Source: an uncultured bacterium (lineage in GTDB: Bacteria > Cyanobacteriota > Vampirovibrionia > Gastranaerophilales > Gastranaerophilaceae). Taken from it: 64,000 nucleotides of DNA. The stretch lies in assembly GCA_902783835.1 (NCBI GenBank), contig CACZSN010000032.1:1-64000 (forward strand), in the 5' to 3' direction. Shown piece after piece: positions 16,399 through 25,356 of the stretch (position 1 is its first letter; each line of letters begins with the position of its first letter). Position numbers and translations under genes: made by a program. The notes beneath the pieces are model-generated. The model did no database searches. It was not told the DNA's origin and was given only the letters and a program-made list of their open reading frames with translations.

Positions 16399-18198
16399 AT
16401 GAATAACATTAAAAAATTAAGAAATATAGCAATTATTGCACACGTTGACCACGGCAAGACAACACTTGTAGACTGTATGCTCAAGTATGCCGGAGTTTTC
16501 AGAGAAAACCAACAGGTTCAGGCGTGCGTTTTGGATAGTAATGACCTCGAAAGAGAAAGAGGCATTACGATTTTGTCAAAAAATATCTCGATTGATTATG
16601 ACGGATATAAAATTAACGTAATCGACACCCCGGGCCACGCAGATTTCGGCGGTGAAGTAGAACGTGTACTCGGTATGGTAGACGGTGCATTGTTGATTGT
16701 TGATGCGGCTGAAGGTCCTATGCCTCAAACAAGATTTGTACTCTCAAAAGCTCTTGAATTGGGTATCAGAGTAATCGTTGTCATTAACAAAATCGATAAA
16801 CCGGCAGCAGATCCGATGGGAACTTTGGATAAAGTGTTCGATTTGTTCACAGAATTGACTGATAATGATTATTTGATTGATTTTCCGTATATTTTCTCAA
16901 GCAGCTTGAACGGTTTTGCAATCAAGGATTTGGAAGATCCGAGAGAAAATATTCAACCGCTTTTGGATTGTATCATTGAAAATATTAATCCTCCTGTTGC
17001 AAACGTAGACGGAAAACTTCAGTTCCACGTAACAACATTGGATTACAACGATTATGTCGGAAGAATTGCTATCGGCAGAGTAGTAGGCGGTGTTTTGAAG
17101 GCAAAAGACCAAGTTTCATTGATTAATCGAGACGGCGAAGTTACTCACGGTCAAATTACGAAATTATATACCTTCAAAGACCTTGGCAGAGTTGAAACAG
17201 ATGTTGCTTATGCAGGTGATATCGCAGGTGTCGTAGGCTTCCCCGATATTCAAATCGGTGAAACAATTTCAACATTTAATGACCCTGAAGCACTTCCGTT
17301 GATTAAAATTGATGAACCGACTTTGCAAATGAATTTCTCTGTTAATGACAGTCCGTTTGCAGGTACGGAAGGTAAATTTGTAACCAGCCGTCAACTCAGA
17401 AAAAGACTTTACGATGAACTTGAAAAGAACGTAAGTTTGAGAGTTGAAGATACTGATTCTACGGATGTTTTCAAAGTTTCGGGTCGTGGTGAACTTCACC
17501 TTGGAATTTTGATTGAAACAATGCGTCGTGAAGGTTACGAATTCCAAGTTTCAAAACCGGAAGTTATCATCAAAACAATCGACGGTATGCAATATGAACC
17601 GTATGAAAACCTTACGGTTGACGTACCGAGCGGAGATGCCGGTTATTGTATCGAAAGATTGGCTTCAAGAAAAGGCGAAATGCTTTCAATGAACACAACA
17701 GATACAAGAACTATTTTGGAATTTTCAATCCCGTCAAGAGGTTTGATTGGCTTCGGTACTGAATTTGTCAGAGCAACAGCCGGCGAAGGTATTATGAGTC
17801 ACACGTTTGATGAATACAGACCTTGGGCAGGCGATATTCCAAGACAAAGAACTGGTTCGTTGATTGCCTTTGAAACAGGCGAAGCGGTTCCTTATGCACT
17901 CGCTCAATTTGAAGACAGAGGAACATTCTTCATTACCCCGAAAACGAAGGTTTACAGAGGAATGATTGTCGGCGAATGCAATAAACCGCAAGACGTTGAA
18001 ATCAACGTTTGTAAGACTAAAAAACTTACAAACATGAGAAGTTCGACCGCTGATGTTATGGTTACTTTGCAAGCTCATAAGACGATGTCTATGGAAGATT
18101 GCATGGAATATATCGGTGAAGACGAACTTATGGAAATTACACCTGAAAATATCAGAATGAGAAAGGCAGACTTGACTCAAAGAAGATATAACAGATAA
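16399..18198 (+). CDS. typA: Ribosome-associated GTPase TypA/BipA
   Basis: Translation-factor GTPase that binds the 70S ribosome and supports assembly and stress adaptation. G1 [10 protein letters not shown] (near residue 14), the RERGITI switch region, G3 DTPGHADF and G4 NKID are all intact. The C-terminal half has the elongation-factor fold with SGRGELHLG and the TypA-specific [15 protein letters not shown] region and a basic tail. Length 599 is usual. The ATG has AAAAGGA upstream and the gene is followed by its own terminator, so it looks monocistronic. Confidence 0.96.
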   Translation: MNNIKKLRNIAIIAHVDHGKTTLVDCMLKYAGVFRENQQVQACVLDSNDLERERGITILSKNISIDYDGYKINVIDTPGHADFGGEVERVLGMVDGALLIVDAAEGPMPQTRFVLSKALELGIRVIVVINKIDKPAADPMGTLDKVFDLFTELTDNDYLIDFPYIFSSSLNGFAIKDLEDPRENIQPLLDCIIENINPPVANVDGKLQFHVTTLDYNDYVGRIAIGRVVGGVLKAKDQVSLINRDGEVTHGQITKLYTFKDLGRVETDVAYAGDIAGVVGFPDIQIGETISTFNDPEALPLIKIDEPTLQMNFSVNDSPFAGTEGKFVTSRQLRKRLYDELEKNVSLRVEDTDSTDVFKVSGRGELHLGILIETMRREGYEFQVSKPEVIIKTIDGMQYEPYENLTVDVPSGDAGYCIERLASRKGEMLSMNTTDTRTILEFSIPSRGLIGFGTEFVRATAGEGIMSHTFDEYRPWAGDIPRQRTGSLIAFETGEAVPYALAQFEDRGTFFITPKTKVYRGMIVGECNKPQDVEINVCKTKKLTNMRSSTADVMVTLQAHKTMSMEDCMEYIGEDELMEITPENIRMRKADLTQRRYNR

Positions 18199-18223
18199 TT
18201 TCGAAATTATTGTTTAAATTTAT

Positions 18224-18255
18224 AAAAGGTTGGCAGATTTTATGCCGACCTTTTT
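18224..18255 (+). terminator. Terminator after typA
   Basis: aaaaggttggca / tgccgacctttttg stem with an eight-base loop, then T run. Confidence 0.85.
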
Positions 18256-18280
18256 GTTATCTTAATATTTATGCTAAAAT

Positions 18281-18289
18281 TGTTATACA
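18281..18289 (+). promoter_or_regulatory. Extended -10 before radical SAM gene
   Basis: TGTTATACA: TG, one base, then TATACA, 24 bases before the chosen start. Confidence 0.4.
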
Positions 18290-18313
18290 CTTTAGAAAAT
18301 CAGAAGAAAGTTT

Positions 18314-19408
18314 TTGAGATTGAAGAAAAAATTAAAAATTTTTGATGAATTTTTAAACGCATTTATTTTAAGGAAACAGCCGGTCTATTTAATTCATTTT
18401 GTGACGGAGCGGTGTAATGCACGTTGTCCGCATTGTTTTGTAGATTTTAAAGACGGAAAAGATGAACTTTCGCTTGAAGAAATTGAAAAATTATCTTTAA
18501 CATCCGGAAACTGCTTGCGAAATGTAGCATTAACGGGCGGTGAACCTTTCATAAGACAAGATTTATTTGAAATTGCCGATATTTGGTTTTCAAATTCTAC
18601 CGCACAGACGATATCCATTACGACAAATGGCAGCATGCCCGCACAGACAGAGCAATTTTGCCAAAAAGCATCAAAGAAAGACATACCTGTTTTTTTTCTG
18701 TTTTCTTATGATTTTATCGGGGAAAAGCACTCGGAATACAGAAGATTAAAGGATTTACACAAAAATGTTGTTGAATCATATAGAATTGTGCAAAAGTATT
18801 CTCCGAAAATGAATGCTCTTTTTCAATTGACAGTGAGCGAAAATAATTGTGAAAGTGCTATGGACACGTACAATTATATGAAAAACGAATTGGGAATTAA
18901 TAATATAAATTGTTCGTTAGTGAGAGGGAAAGCAATTGATAATGCACCAAATGACATCAGGAAAAACGTTATTAAGGCATATAAAGAGTTTCAAACGGCG
19001 ATTGATAAAGATGTTGAAAATAAAGTATTAAAAGGTTATACAAATAATTCTTTGACCTCAATTCTTTTGAATGCCAAAAACAGAATGCTTTGGAAATATA
19101 TTGTGAAAGAATTTGAGGAACGTAAATATATTTCTCCCTGCAGAGCTGGCGAATTGCTTGGAATTATTTATTCAAACGGAAATATCTTTCCCTGTGAAAT
19201 GCTAAATGACGGTTTTGGAAATTTGAAAGATTTTGACTATGATTTTTTAAAATGTTGGAATTCAAAAACAGCCGAAAATATCAGAAAAACTATTAAAGAA
19301 ACCCATTGTCACTGCACATATGAGTGTGCTTGGTTGTTAAATATCTTTTCAACTTTCAAATATTATCCGGATTTGTTGTATCATATAATTAATCAGAAAG
19401 TCGGGTAA
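18314..19408 (+). CDS. Radical SAM protein with C-terminal Cys-rich (SPASM-like) region
   Basis: Radical enzyme of unknown substrate. The cluster motif CNARCPHC is near residue 34 and TGGEPF near residue 75. The C-terminal part has SPCRAGELLG, a GNIFPCEM segment and CHCTYEC, the pattern of a SPASM-type auxiliary cluster domain used by enzymes that modify peptides or activate other proteins. About 364 residues. The start is uncertain: the first codon available is TTG at 18314, with a second TTG at 18320; AGAAGAAAG lies upstream of both. It ends one base before the next glycosyltransferase, so the two are co-transcribed. That pairing suggests work on a glycosylated or surface molecule, but no peptide substrate is visible nearby. 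Confidence 0.85.
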   Translation: MRLKKKLKIFDEFLNAFILRKQPVYLIHFVTERCNARCPHCFVDFKDGKDELSLEEIEKLSLTSGNCLRNVALTGGEPFIRQDLFEIADIWFSNSTAQTISITTNGSMPAQTEQFCQKASKKDIPVFFLFSYDFIGEKHSEYRRLKDLHKNVVESYRIVQKYSPKMNALFQLTVSENNCESAMDTYNYMKNELGINNINCSLVRGKAIDNAPNDIRKNVIKAYKEFQTAIDKDVENKVLKGYTNNSLTSILLNAKNRMLWKYIVKEFEERKYISPCRAGELLGIIYSNGNIFPCEMLNDGFGNLKDFDYDFLKCWNSKTAENIRKTIKETHCHCTYECAWLLNIFSTFKYYPDLLYHIINQKVG

Positions 19409-19409
19409 A

Positions 19410-20444
19410 ATGTCGGTTCAGGATATTATTTCGGTCATAATTCCATCTCGAAATGTTGATTATCTTTTGGAAAACAGCATCGAAAAAATGCGTCGGTTAT
19501 ACCCTACAGTGAAAATATATTTGATTCTTGATGTAATTTTGCCTGAAGATTATAAGAAATTTGACGAAAATATTATTTTACTCAAATCCGATAAATATAC
19601 AATGTCCGCAAAACGCAATCAAGGAGTGAAATTGGCAGATACAAAATATATAGCTCTTATTGATAGCGATGCTTATCCCGATAAGAATTGGCTTGAAATC
19701 GGAATTGATTTTTTGGAAAAAAATCCGAAATACTCCGCGGCTACAGGCTGTCAAATGAATTATCCGAATGATTCTTTTGAACAAAAATGTCTTAGATTAT
19801 TGAGATTTTCCCCTCTTTTTTCTCAAAAAGAATGGTTAAAAATTATTGAACTCAATACCGTTGATACCGATTGCGAAGAATTTATGACCTCAAACGTTAT
19901 CATAAAAAGAGATACTTATTTGACTTTAAACGGTATGAACGAAGATTTTTATCTTGCGGAAGATAATGAATTTTCAAACAGAATGTTCCAAAACGGCTAT
20001 AAAATAAGGTTTATAGCAAATATGAAAGTATTCCACAGAGAAGCTGAAACATATCCGTTTTTGAGAAAATTTTATGCAATTTCAACCTATTATGCAAAAT
20101 GTTTCGTCAGAAAAATACGTCTCAAAAATAACAGTCAAACATTTGCACAATTTTTACCTTTTATCGGCTCAATATTTTATTTGGCATTACTTTTTGTTCA
20201 AATATTTATTTTTCAATCAAAATTTGCATTGAATATGTTAATAATATTGCCGATTTTCATATTTTTGGCTTTATTATGGAATTCATACGTTATGGCAAAA
20301 AAATTGGGAAAAGATTGGCTTAAAGGTACAATATTCCTGATTTTTGTAAGCATTCTGTTTTGCTTCGTATGGGTTGTCGGAACTGCAACGGGCTTGGTTA
20401 AAATTCCTTTGTATGACGAAAGAAACGGTTATAAACATTATTAA
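19410..20444 (+). CDS. Family 2 glycosyltransferase with C-terminal membrane helices
   Basis: Sugar transfer at the inner face of the membrane. The first 130 residues carry GT2 features: ISVIIPSRN, the AKRNQGVKLA segment, and ALIDSDAYPDKNW as the metal-binding motif. Around residue 190 the LAEDNEFSNRMFQNG segment corresponds to the catalytic acidic motif. The last 100 residues form three hydrophobic helices, as in polyprenyl-linked or rhamnosyl-type transferases. It begins one base after the radical SAM gene and is followed by a bidirectional terminator. The acceptor is unknown. Confidence 0.85.
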   Translation: MSVQDIISVIIPSRNVDYLLENSIEKMRRLYPTVKIYLILDVILPEDYKKFDENIILLKSDKYTMSAKRNQGVKLADTKYIALIDSDAYPDKNWLEIGIDFLEKNPKYSAATGCQMNYPNDSFEQKCLRLLRFSPLFSQKEWLKIIELNTVDTDCEEFMTSNVIIKRDTYLTLNGMNEDFYLAEDNEFSNRMFQNGYKIRFIANMKVFHREAETYPFLRKFYAISTYYAKCFVRKIRLKNNSQTFAQFLPFIGSIFYLALLFVQIFIFQSKFALNMLIILPIFIFLALLWNSYVMAKKLGKDWLKGTIFLIFVSILFCFVWVVGTATGLVKIPLYDERNGYKHY

Positions 20445-20454
20445 TAACTAAGCT

Positions 20455-20483
20455 AAAAAAAGACCTTAATGCAGGTCTTTTTT
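20455..20483. terminator. Bidirectional terminator
   Basis: aaaaaagacct / aggtcttttttt stem with loop taatgc between convergent genes. Confidence 0.88.
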
Positions 20484-20488
20484 CAAAT

Positions 20489-20845
20489 CTATTTTTCTTC
20501 TTTTTCATCCTGTTCGGATTTTGCCTTTTCAGGATCAATACCCAAATCTTTTAATGTTTTTAAGAAGTGTTCGGCAGCGGCTTTTTGTACTTCCGGAGGA
20601 ACAACTCTTAAGAGTTCAACCGTTTTTGAAATTACGGGGTCTTTGTCATACCAACGATTTCCGTCGGCAGGTTTAACCATTTCGTAAAATTTTTCAATAG
20701 TTTCTTTAGAAACTCTTTCTTCAATTTTTAAAAGAAAAACTTCAGCTTGTGCACGCAATTCAGTCTGATAATCTCTCAATATATTGATAACCTGCAATAA
20801 AACAGGATCGTGGTCATACCATCTTTTATACTTTGGTTGTTCCAT
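20489..20845 (-). CDS. Small RWYD-repeat protein coupled to murA
   Basis: Unknown family of 118 residues. It holds two copies of a unit that begins RWYD(H/K)DPV and continues with a Leu/Val-rich helix (near residues 7-35 and 64-105), plus an acidic Glu/Lys-rich tail. The duplication suggests a small all-helical protein made of two equal halves. The longer frame starts at 20890, but an AGAGGA ribosome-binding site fits the ATG at 20845. That start lies 20 bases inside the end of murA, so translation is probably coupled. Being tied to murA hints at a link with the cell envelope; that is inference only. Confidence 0.65.
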   Translation of the reverse strand: MEQPKYKRWYDHDPVLLQVINILRDYQTELRAQAEVFLLKIEERVSKETIEKFYEMVKPADGNRWYDKDPVISKTVELLRVVPPEVQKAAAEHFLKTLKDLGIDPEKAKSEQDEKEEK

Positions 20846-22154
20846 TAAGATTTCCTCTAACTTTGTCGGCAACGATATCTTGTTCGTCATCGACCCTTTC
20901 TATGTTTGCACCCAATGCTTTCAATTTCGGAACTAAAAGTTCATAACCTCTGTCAATGTGATGCAATTCGTCAATAGTACTGTAACCGTCAGCCATCAAT
21001 GCTGCAATAACCAAAGCGGCACCTGCTCTAAGGTCACTTGCACGAAGGTTTGCTCCTGAAAGTTTTTCAACACCTTTAATTAATGCGTGATTTCTTTCTT
21101 GATGAATATCCGCACCCATTTTGCGAAGTTCCGGAACTTGCATAAATCTGTTTTCATAAAGACTTTCGGTAATGATGCTGACACCGTCCGCTACCGTTAA
21201 TAAAGCCATTCCTAATGATTGCAAGTCTGTCGGGAAACCGGGGTACGGTTGAGTTACAATATTTAAAGCTTTTAATCTTTGATTACAACTTACTTCAAAG
21301 GCAGTCGGTTCGATTAATTTGATTTTAGCACCCATTTGAGTAAGTTTTGACGTGTAAAACGTTAAGTGAGAAGGATTGATGTTTCTGATAACACCTTTTC
21401 CTTTTGTCGCAATAATAGCCGCCATATAAGTTCCGGCTTCGATTCTGTCGGGGATGGTTGTGTATTCAACCCCGTGGAGTTGTTCTTCTTTTACACCGTT
21501 AATAACGATTTCCGAAGTACCTGCTCCGTTAACATCAGCACCCATAGCATTAAGGAAGTTCGCCAAATCAACGATTTCAGGTTCTTGAGCGGCATTTTGA
21601 ATTCTTGTTGAACCTTCAGCCAAAACGGCTGCAAGCATTAAGTTTTCCGTTGCACCAACTGACGGAATGTCTAAATAAATATCTGTTCCGACCAATTTTT
21701 GTGCGTGAGCGTGAACATAACCGTTTTCAATTTTTATCGTAGCACCGAGACTTTCGAGTCCTCTAATGTGGAAATCCACACGTCTTTCCCCGATTGCACA
21801 ACCGCCGGGGAGTGCAACTATTGCCTCTTTACATCTTCCGACCAATGCACCTAAAACGATGAATGAAGCTCTCATTCTGCTTACAAATTCATAACCCGCA
21901 ACGATGCTTGTTAATTCTCTTGTATCAATCGTAACGCTTTTTTCTACTTTGTCGTAAGATGTTTTTGCACCCAAACCGCCGATAACGCTAAGCATAATTG
22001 TAACGTCGGTTAATTCGGGAACGTTATAAATTTTAGTGACATCTTTTGCAAGGAGAGTTGCCGCCATAAGTTTCAAAACCGCGTTTTTAGCACCGCTGAT
22101 TGAAACATCGCCGTATAATTGTTGTCCTCCCGATATAATAAGTTTTTCTGTCAC
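20826..22154 (-). CDS. murA: UDP-N-acetylglucosamine 1-carboxyvinyltransferase
   Basis: First committed step of peptidoglycan synthesis: adds enolpyruvate from PEP to UDP-GlcNAc. Two-lobed EPT fold of 442 residues, slightly longer than the usual 420. Visible signatures are ISGAKNAVLKLMAATLL (substrate Lys-Asn near residue 22) and PGGCAIGERRVDFHI near residue 115, which holds the catalytic Cys that fosfomycin attacks (here intact). The GFPTDLQ segment near residue 307 and RAGAALVIAALMADG near the C terminus also match. Its 3' end overlaps the RWYD-repeat gene. Confidence 0.96.
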   Translation of the reverse strand: MTEKLIISGGQQLYGDVSISGAKNAVLKLMAATLLAKDVTKIYNVPELTDVTIMLSVIGGLGAKTSYDKVEKSVTIDTRELTSIVAGYEFVSRMRASFIVLGALVGRCKEAIVALPGGCAIGERRVDFHIRGLESLGATIKIENGYVHAHAQKLVGTDIYLDIPSVGATENLMLAAVLAEGSTRIQNAAQEPEIVDLANFLNAMGADVNGAGTSEIVINGVKEEQLHGVEYTTIPDRIEAGTYMAAIIATKGKGVIRNINPSHLTFYTSKLTQMGAKIKLIEPTAFEVSCNQRLKALNIVTQPYPGFPTDLQSLGMALLTVADGVSIITESLYENRFMQVPELRKMGADIHQERNHALIKGVEKLSGANLRASDLRAGAALVIAALMADGYSTIDELHHIDRGYELLVPKLKALGANIERVDDEQDIVADKVRGNLNGTTKV

Positions 22155-22360
22155 CTTAAGCCTCTATTTTTCCATTCTGCTATTAAAATAATACTATATT
22201 GTAATACTTTAAGTCACAAATGTTAACAAATATTACTAAAATATTTTACCAGTTAACTTTTTCCCAAAAAGGGGCATGTCCCCGTTTAATTATTACACAA
22301 ATTATTATCCTTATTTATATAAAAATTTATATCCTGTATATGAATGATTTTTGAAATTTG

Positions 22361-22369
22361 TGTTATAAT
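22361..22369 (+). promoter_or_regulatory. Extended -10 for cdd
   Basis: TGTTATAAT, a perfect TATAAT with TG one base upstream, 51 bases before the ATG. A GGGG / CCCC hairpin lies about 80 bases earlier (22271-22283). Confidence 0.6.
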
Positions 22370-22420
22370 GTTTTCCCGACTAAAAAACGGGGAGTTTACA
22401 AAAGTTGTGTGGAGGTTAAA

Positions 22421-22816
22421 ATGACAAACGAAGAATTGTTAAAAAAGGCAGCTGAAGCAGCTAAAAATGCATATTGCCCTTATTCAAAATTTAACGTAGG
22501 TGCAGCAATCGAATACGAAAGCGGTAATGTCTACGTTGGTTGCAACGTTGAAAACGGAAGTTACACGGTTGGTATTTGTGCGGAAAGAAACGCTATGTCA
22601 ACGGCAATTGCAATGGGTGAAAAGAGCAGATTGATGAAAGTTGCCATTTATTCTCCGAATACAAAATTATGTTGGCCTTGCGGTGCTTGCCGTCAATGGT
22701 TCTGCGAATTTGAACAAGGTCAAGGTATGAAGATTATCGTTGAAGATAAAGACGGTAAACCTGCTGAATTTACTGTTGACGAACTCATTCCTCATCGTTT
22801 TGAATTAATTCCGTAA
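22421..22816 (+). CDS. cdd: Cytidine deaminase
   Basis: Converts cytidine and deoxycytidine to the uridines for pyrimidine salvage. Zinc-dependent enzyme of 131 residues, the size of the small homotetrameric class. Motifs are YSKFNVGAA near residue 22, the catalytic CAERNA near residue 53 (Cys ligand and proton-shuttle Glu), and PCGACRQ near residue 87 with the other two zinc cysteines. The in-frame start at 22358 lies at the promoter, and GGAGG just before 22421 fixes the start. Confidence 0.95.
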   Translation: MTNEELLKKAAEAAKNAYCPYSKFNVGAAIEYESGNVYVGCNVENGSYTVGICAERNAMSTAIAMGEKSRLMKVAIYSPNTKLCWPCGACRQWFCEFEQGQGMKIIVEDKDGKPAEFTVDELIPHRFELIP

Positions 22817-22842
22817 CAAAAAGGTAAATATTTTCTCAAATA

Positions 22843-22851
22843 TGATATAAT
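22843..22851 (+). promoter_or_regulatory. Extended -10 for the sigma factor gene
   Basis: TGATATAAT, same extended form as before cdd, 23 bases before the ATG. Confidence 0.55.
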
Positions 22852-22874
22852 CATCTTAGAATTTGAGAAACACA

Positions 22875-23675
22875 ATGGCAGAGCAAGATACAGATTACGA
22901 AAAAATCAAGGAATATCTGAAAGAATTAAAACAAACAGATAGTCCGAAAGATATCAAAAATCTTCAAAATGAGATTATTACGGAAGCAGTCCCCCTTGTA
23001 AGGAAGATTGCTTCCCATCTTGCACGTCGCAGCACTGACCCGATTGAAGATATTTTGCAGGTCGGTATTTTGGGTTTAATAAAAGCCGTAAAAATGTTTG
23101 ATTTTTCGGTAAGTACTAATTTTAAAACTTACGCAACCTATTTCATTACGGGCGAAATCAGACATTATTTGCGTGATAAAGCATCAATTATTAAAGCTCC
23201 GAGAGAAATCTATGAGCTTGCATATCGTGTTAATAAGTTGATGAACGAGTTTAAGGATTCAGACGGAAATATTCCATCAGAGCGAGAAATTGCCGATGAA
23301 TTAAAAACTCCTGTTGGCAAAATCCGTGAAGTTATGGATGTTGAAAGAAGAAGACACGTTATGTCTTTAGACCAAATCCTTTCTTACACCGATTCCGACG
23401 GTCAGGCACTTTCGGAAAAAATACCGAATGATAATTACAATTCACTTGCCGAGTATCAGGAAAATAAAATTATGCTCAAAGAAGCATTGGAAAAATTACC
23501 TCCTCAACTCAAGGAAGTAATCGATTTGAATTTTTTCCAAGATATCAGTCAAACGAAAATTGCCGAAAAGTTAGGTATTTCTCAAATGCAGGTATCGAGA
23601 AGAATTAAAAAAGCATTGAAAGAACTTTTTGAAATAATAAACGAAGGACAGGAAGATGTCGGAACAGCTGTATAA
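22875..23675 (+). CDS. RNA polymerase sigma factor (SigB/SigF/FliA-like group)
   Basis: A sigma-70 family member of the group 3 type, 266 residues. Region 2 is clear (ILQVGILGLIKAVKMFD and YFITGEIRHYLRDK, residues about 55-100), region 3 follows, and region 4 ends with the helix-turn-helix QTKIAEKLGISQMQVSRR near residue 228. There is no region 1.1, so it is not the housekeeping factor. The ATG at 22875 is preferred over the TTG four codons earlier. Its last 20 bases overlap the prepilin peptidase gene, so the two are coupled; a role in envelope, pilus or stress expression is plausible. No anti-sigma gene is adjacent, but a STAS-domain protein is encoded at 54937. Confidence 0.88.
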   Translation: MAEQDTDYEKIKEYLKELKQTDSPKDIKNLQNEIITEAVPLVRKIASHLARRSTDPIEDILQVGILGLIKAVKMFDFSVSTNFKTYATYFITGEIRHYLRDKASIIKAPREIYELAYRVNKLMNEFKDSDGNIPSEREIADELKTPVGKIREVMDVERRRHVMSLDQILSYTDSDGQALSEKIPNDNYNSLAEYQENKIMLKEALEKLPPQLKEVIDLNFFQDISQTKIAEKLGISQMQVSRRIKKALKELFEIINEGQEDVGTAV

Positions 23676-24648
23676 TTTATATGGATTTTTTATATTTATT
23701 GTAGGAACTTGTATCGGCAGTTTCCTCAATGTTGTTGCCCTCAGAGCATTTACGGGTGAATCAATCGTTCTTCCGCCGTCAAAATGTCCGAAGTGCGGTT
23801 ATAAAATCAAACCCTATGATAATATTCCGGTGTTATCCTGGTTAATTTTGGGCGGAAAGTGCAGAAATTGTAAAAGTCCTATAAGTAAGCAGTATCCGAT
23901 AGTGGAATTCCTTACGGGGTGCGGTTTTTTATGGTTTTATAATCATTTTGCACATACATTAATTGAGCCGGAAATACAGTGGCAAAATTTAATTTTGTTA
24001 CCGTTTTTCCTCGTAATTTTCTCACTTTCGATGGTAATTGCGATTACGGACATCAAGGAAAAAGTGGTATTTGATATTCATACGATATCGCTTGCGGTTA
24101 TTATTTTATTATTTCAGACATTTGCTTTAGGCGGAAACTTTTTACCTCCTTTAATCGGACTTGTCGTAGGTGCATTATCGATGGAACTTTTGTCCGGTAT
24201 CGGCTGGCTTATGGTCAGAAAAAGAGCTTTTGGCACGGGTGATACTTATATTGCGGCATCTATTGGTGCTTTGCTCGGTGTAAAGTGGTTCTTTATTGCT
24301 CTTGCCGTTGCAATAATTTTGCAGGTACTTTTTGTAATTCCCGCTTTTATCAAAAAATTGTACGACAATAAAAGTTATAAAGTTTTAACGACAGGCGGAA
24401 TGTTTTTTGTTTTGTTTATTTTGTATAAATTGCCGTTTGTAAGTTCCGCAAATTCAATCATACAATATGTTTTCCTGATTTTATTAATGATTTCGGGATT
24501 ATATTTGTGCAAACTTATTGTTACCAATGAAAGTTTAAAAGAAAATCCGACATATTGGCCTTTTGGCCCGTGTTTATTGCTTTCAATGTTTTTGGTAGCG
24601 ATGTATGGCGGTATTATTAAACATTTCCTTATGACATTTTTCATGTAA
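23656..24648 (+). CDS. pilD: Prepilin peptidase / N-methyltransferase
   Basis: Inner-membrane aspartyl protease that cuts and N-methylates type IV pilins and pseudopilins. Two Cys pairs (C44-x2-C47 and C69-x2-C72) form the zinc-binding cytoplasmic domain; the catalytic aspartates are in AITDIKEKVV (near residue 134) and GTGDTY (near residue 197). About eight membrane helices follow. At 330 residues it is longer than the usual 250-290, because of two or three extra C-terminal helices. It starts inside the sigma factor gene. It fits with pilT at 58046 and the CpaE/CpaF-like genes at 48040, although no pilin gene is in the window. Confidence 0.92.
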   Translation: MSEQLYNLYGFFIFIVGTCIGSFLNVVALRAFTGESIVLPPSKCPKCGYKIKPYDNIPVLSWLILGGKCRNCKSPISKQYPIVEFLTGCGFLWFYNHFAHTLIEPEIQWQNLILLPFFLVIFSLSMVIAITDIKEKVVFDIHTISLAVIILLFQTFALGGNFLPPLIGLVVGALSMELLSGIGWLMVRKRAFGTGDTYIAASIGALLGVKWFFIALAVAIILQVLFVIPAFIKKLYDNKSYKVLTTGGMFFVLFILYKLPFVSSANSIIQYVFLILLMISGLYLCKLIVTNESLKENPTYWPFGPCLLLSMFLVAMYGGIIKHFLMTFFM

Positions 24649-24750
24649 ATTCATGATTTTGTGTCAAAATTGTTTTGCCAAAGTTGACTATTCTTTTGTG
24701 GCATAAATTATCCAAAGATAAAAATTATTTTTATCGAAAAGGAGAAAATT

Positions 24751-25302
24751 ATGTCAGAATTTGCAATTAAAATGGTAGAAGATGCGGGAGTAAACGTTGA
24801 AGAGTTGTTAAAACTTCTCATAACAAATGCTGCGTCTGAAATGTCAACTTATTTTCATTATATGCTTTTGCGTACAAATTTAATCGGTATTGAAGGTGAA
24901 AGTGTCAAGGAAATTACCGAAGCGGCAAGAATTGAAGACAGAAATCACTATGAAGCTTTAGTGACAAGAATTTACGAGCTTGGCGGAACTATTCCCGACA
25001 ATCTTTGTGAATTTTACAATATGGCTTCATGTCCGCCCGCAAACTTGCCTGAGCAGCCAAATGATACACTTGAAATTATCAGAACTTTAAGAGATGCGGA
25101 AAGATGTGCTATGGCGGGATATCAAAAAATCTGCAAAATGACATTTGATAAGGATTTCAGAACTTATGACCTTGCACTTGCCATTTTGCACGAAGAAACA
25201 GAACACGAAAGTTGGTTTTCGGAATTTTTATGCGGAAAACCTTCCGGACATTTTGTCAGAATTGGTGAACCGTCACCTTTTGTCAGCAAATTTTTAAAAT
25301 AA
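24751..25302 (+). CDS. Ferritin-like (Dps-like) iron protein
   Basis: A four-helix ferritin-fold protein of 183 residues that probably oxidises and stores iron and protects against peroxide. Metal ligands are visible in order: NAASEMSTYFHY (helix A Glu), ARIEDRNHYEAL (ExxH), RDAERCAMAGY and HEETEHESWF (second ExxH). The pattern fits the Dps-like (DpsL) group with a bacterioferritin-type di-iron site, which also has extra cysteines; here Cys occur in MASCPP, ERCAM, KICKM and FLCGK. A good AAGGAG site precedes the ATG and it has its own terminator. It suits an anaerobe exposed to occasional oxygen. Exact subfamily is uncertain. Confidence 0.8.
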   Translation: MSEFAIKMVEDAGVNVEELLKLLITNAASEMSTYFHYMLLRTNLIGIEGESVKEITEAARIEDRNHYEALVTRIYELGGTIPDNLCEFYNMASCPPANLPEQPNDTLEIIRTLRDAERCAMAGYQKICKMTFDKDFRTYDLALAILHEETEHESWFSEFLCGKPSGHFVRIGEPSPFVSKFLK

Positions 25303-25311
25303 TCACATATT

Positions 25312-25346
25312 AAAAAAGCCGTGTCTTATTGGCACGGCTTAGTTTT
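25312..25346. terminator. Bidirectional terminator
   Basis: aaaaaagccgtg / cacggcttagtttt stem between convergent genes. Confidence 0.85.
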
Positions 25347-25356
25347 AGGCCTTTTA

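Noticed and set aside
17734-18180. 148-residue minus-strand ORF inside typA
   Set aside because: Shadow frame in the complementary strand of typA; composition rich in Cys, Phe and His with no gene-like context.
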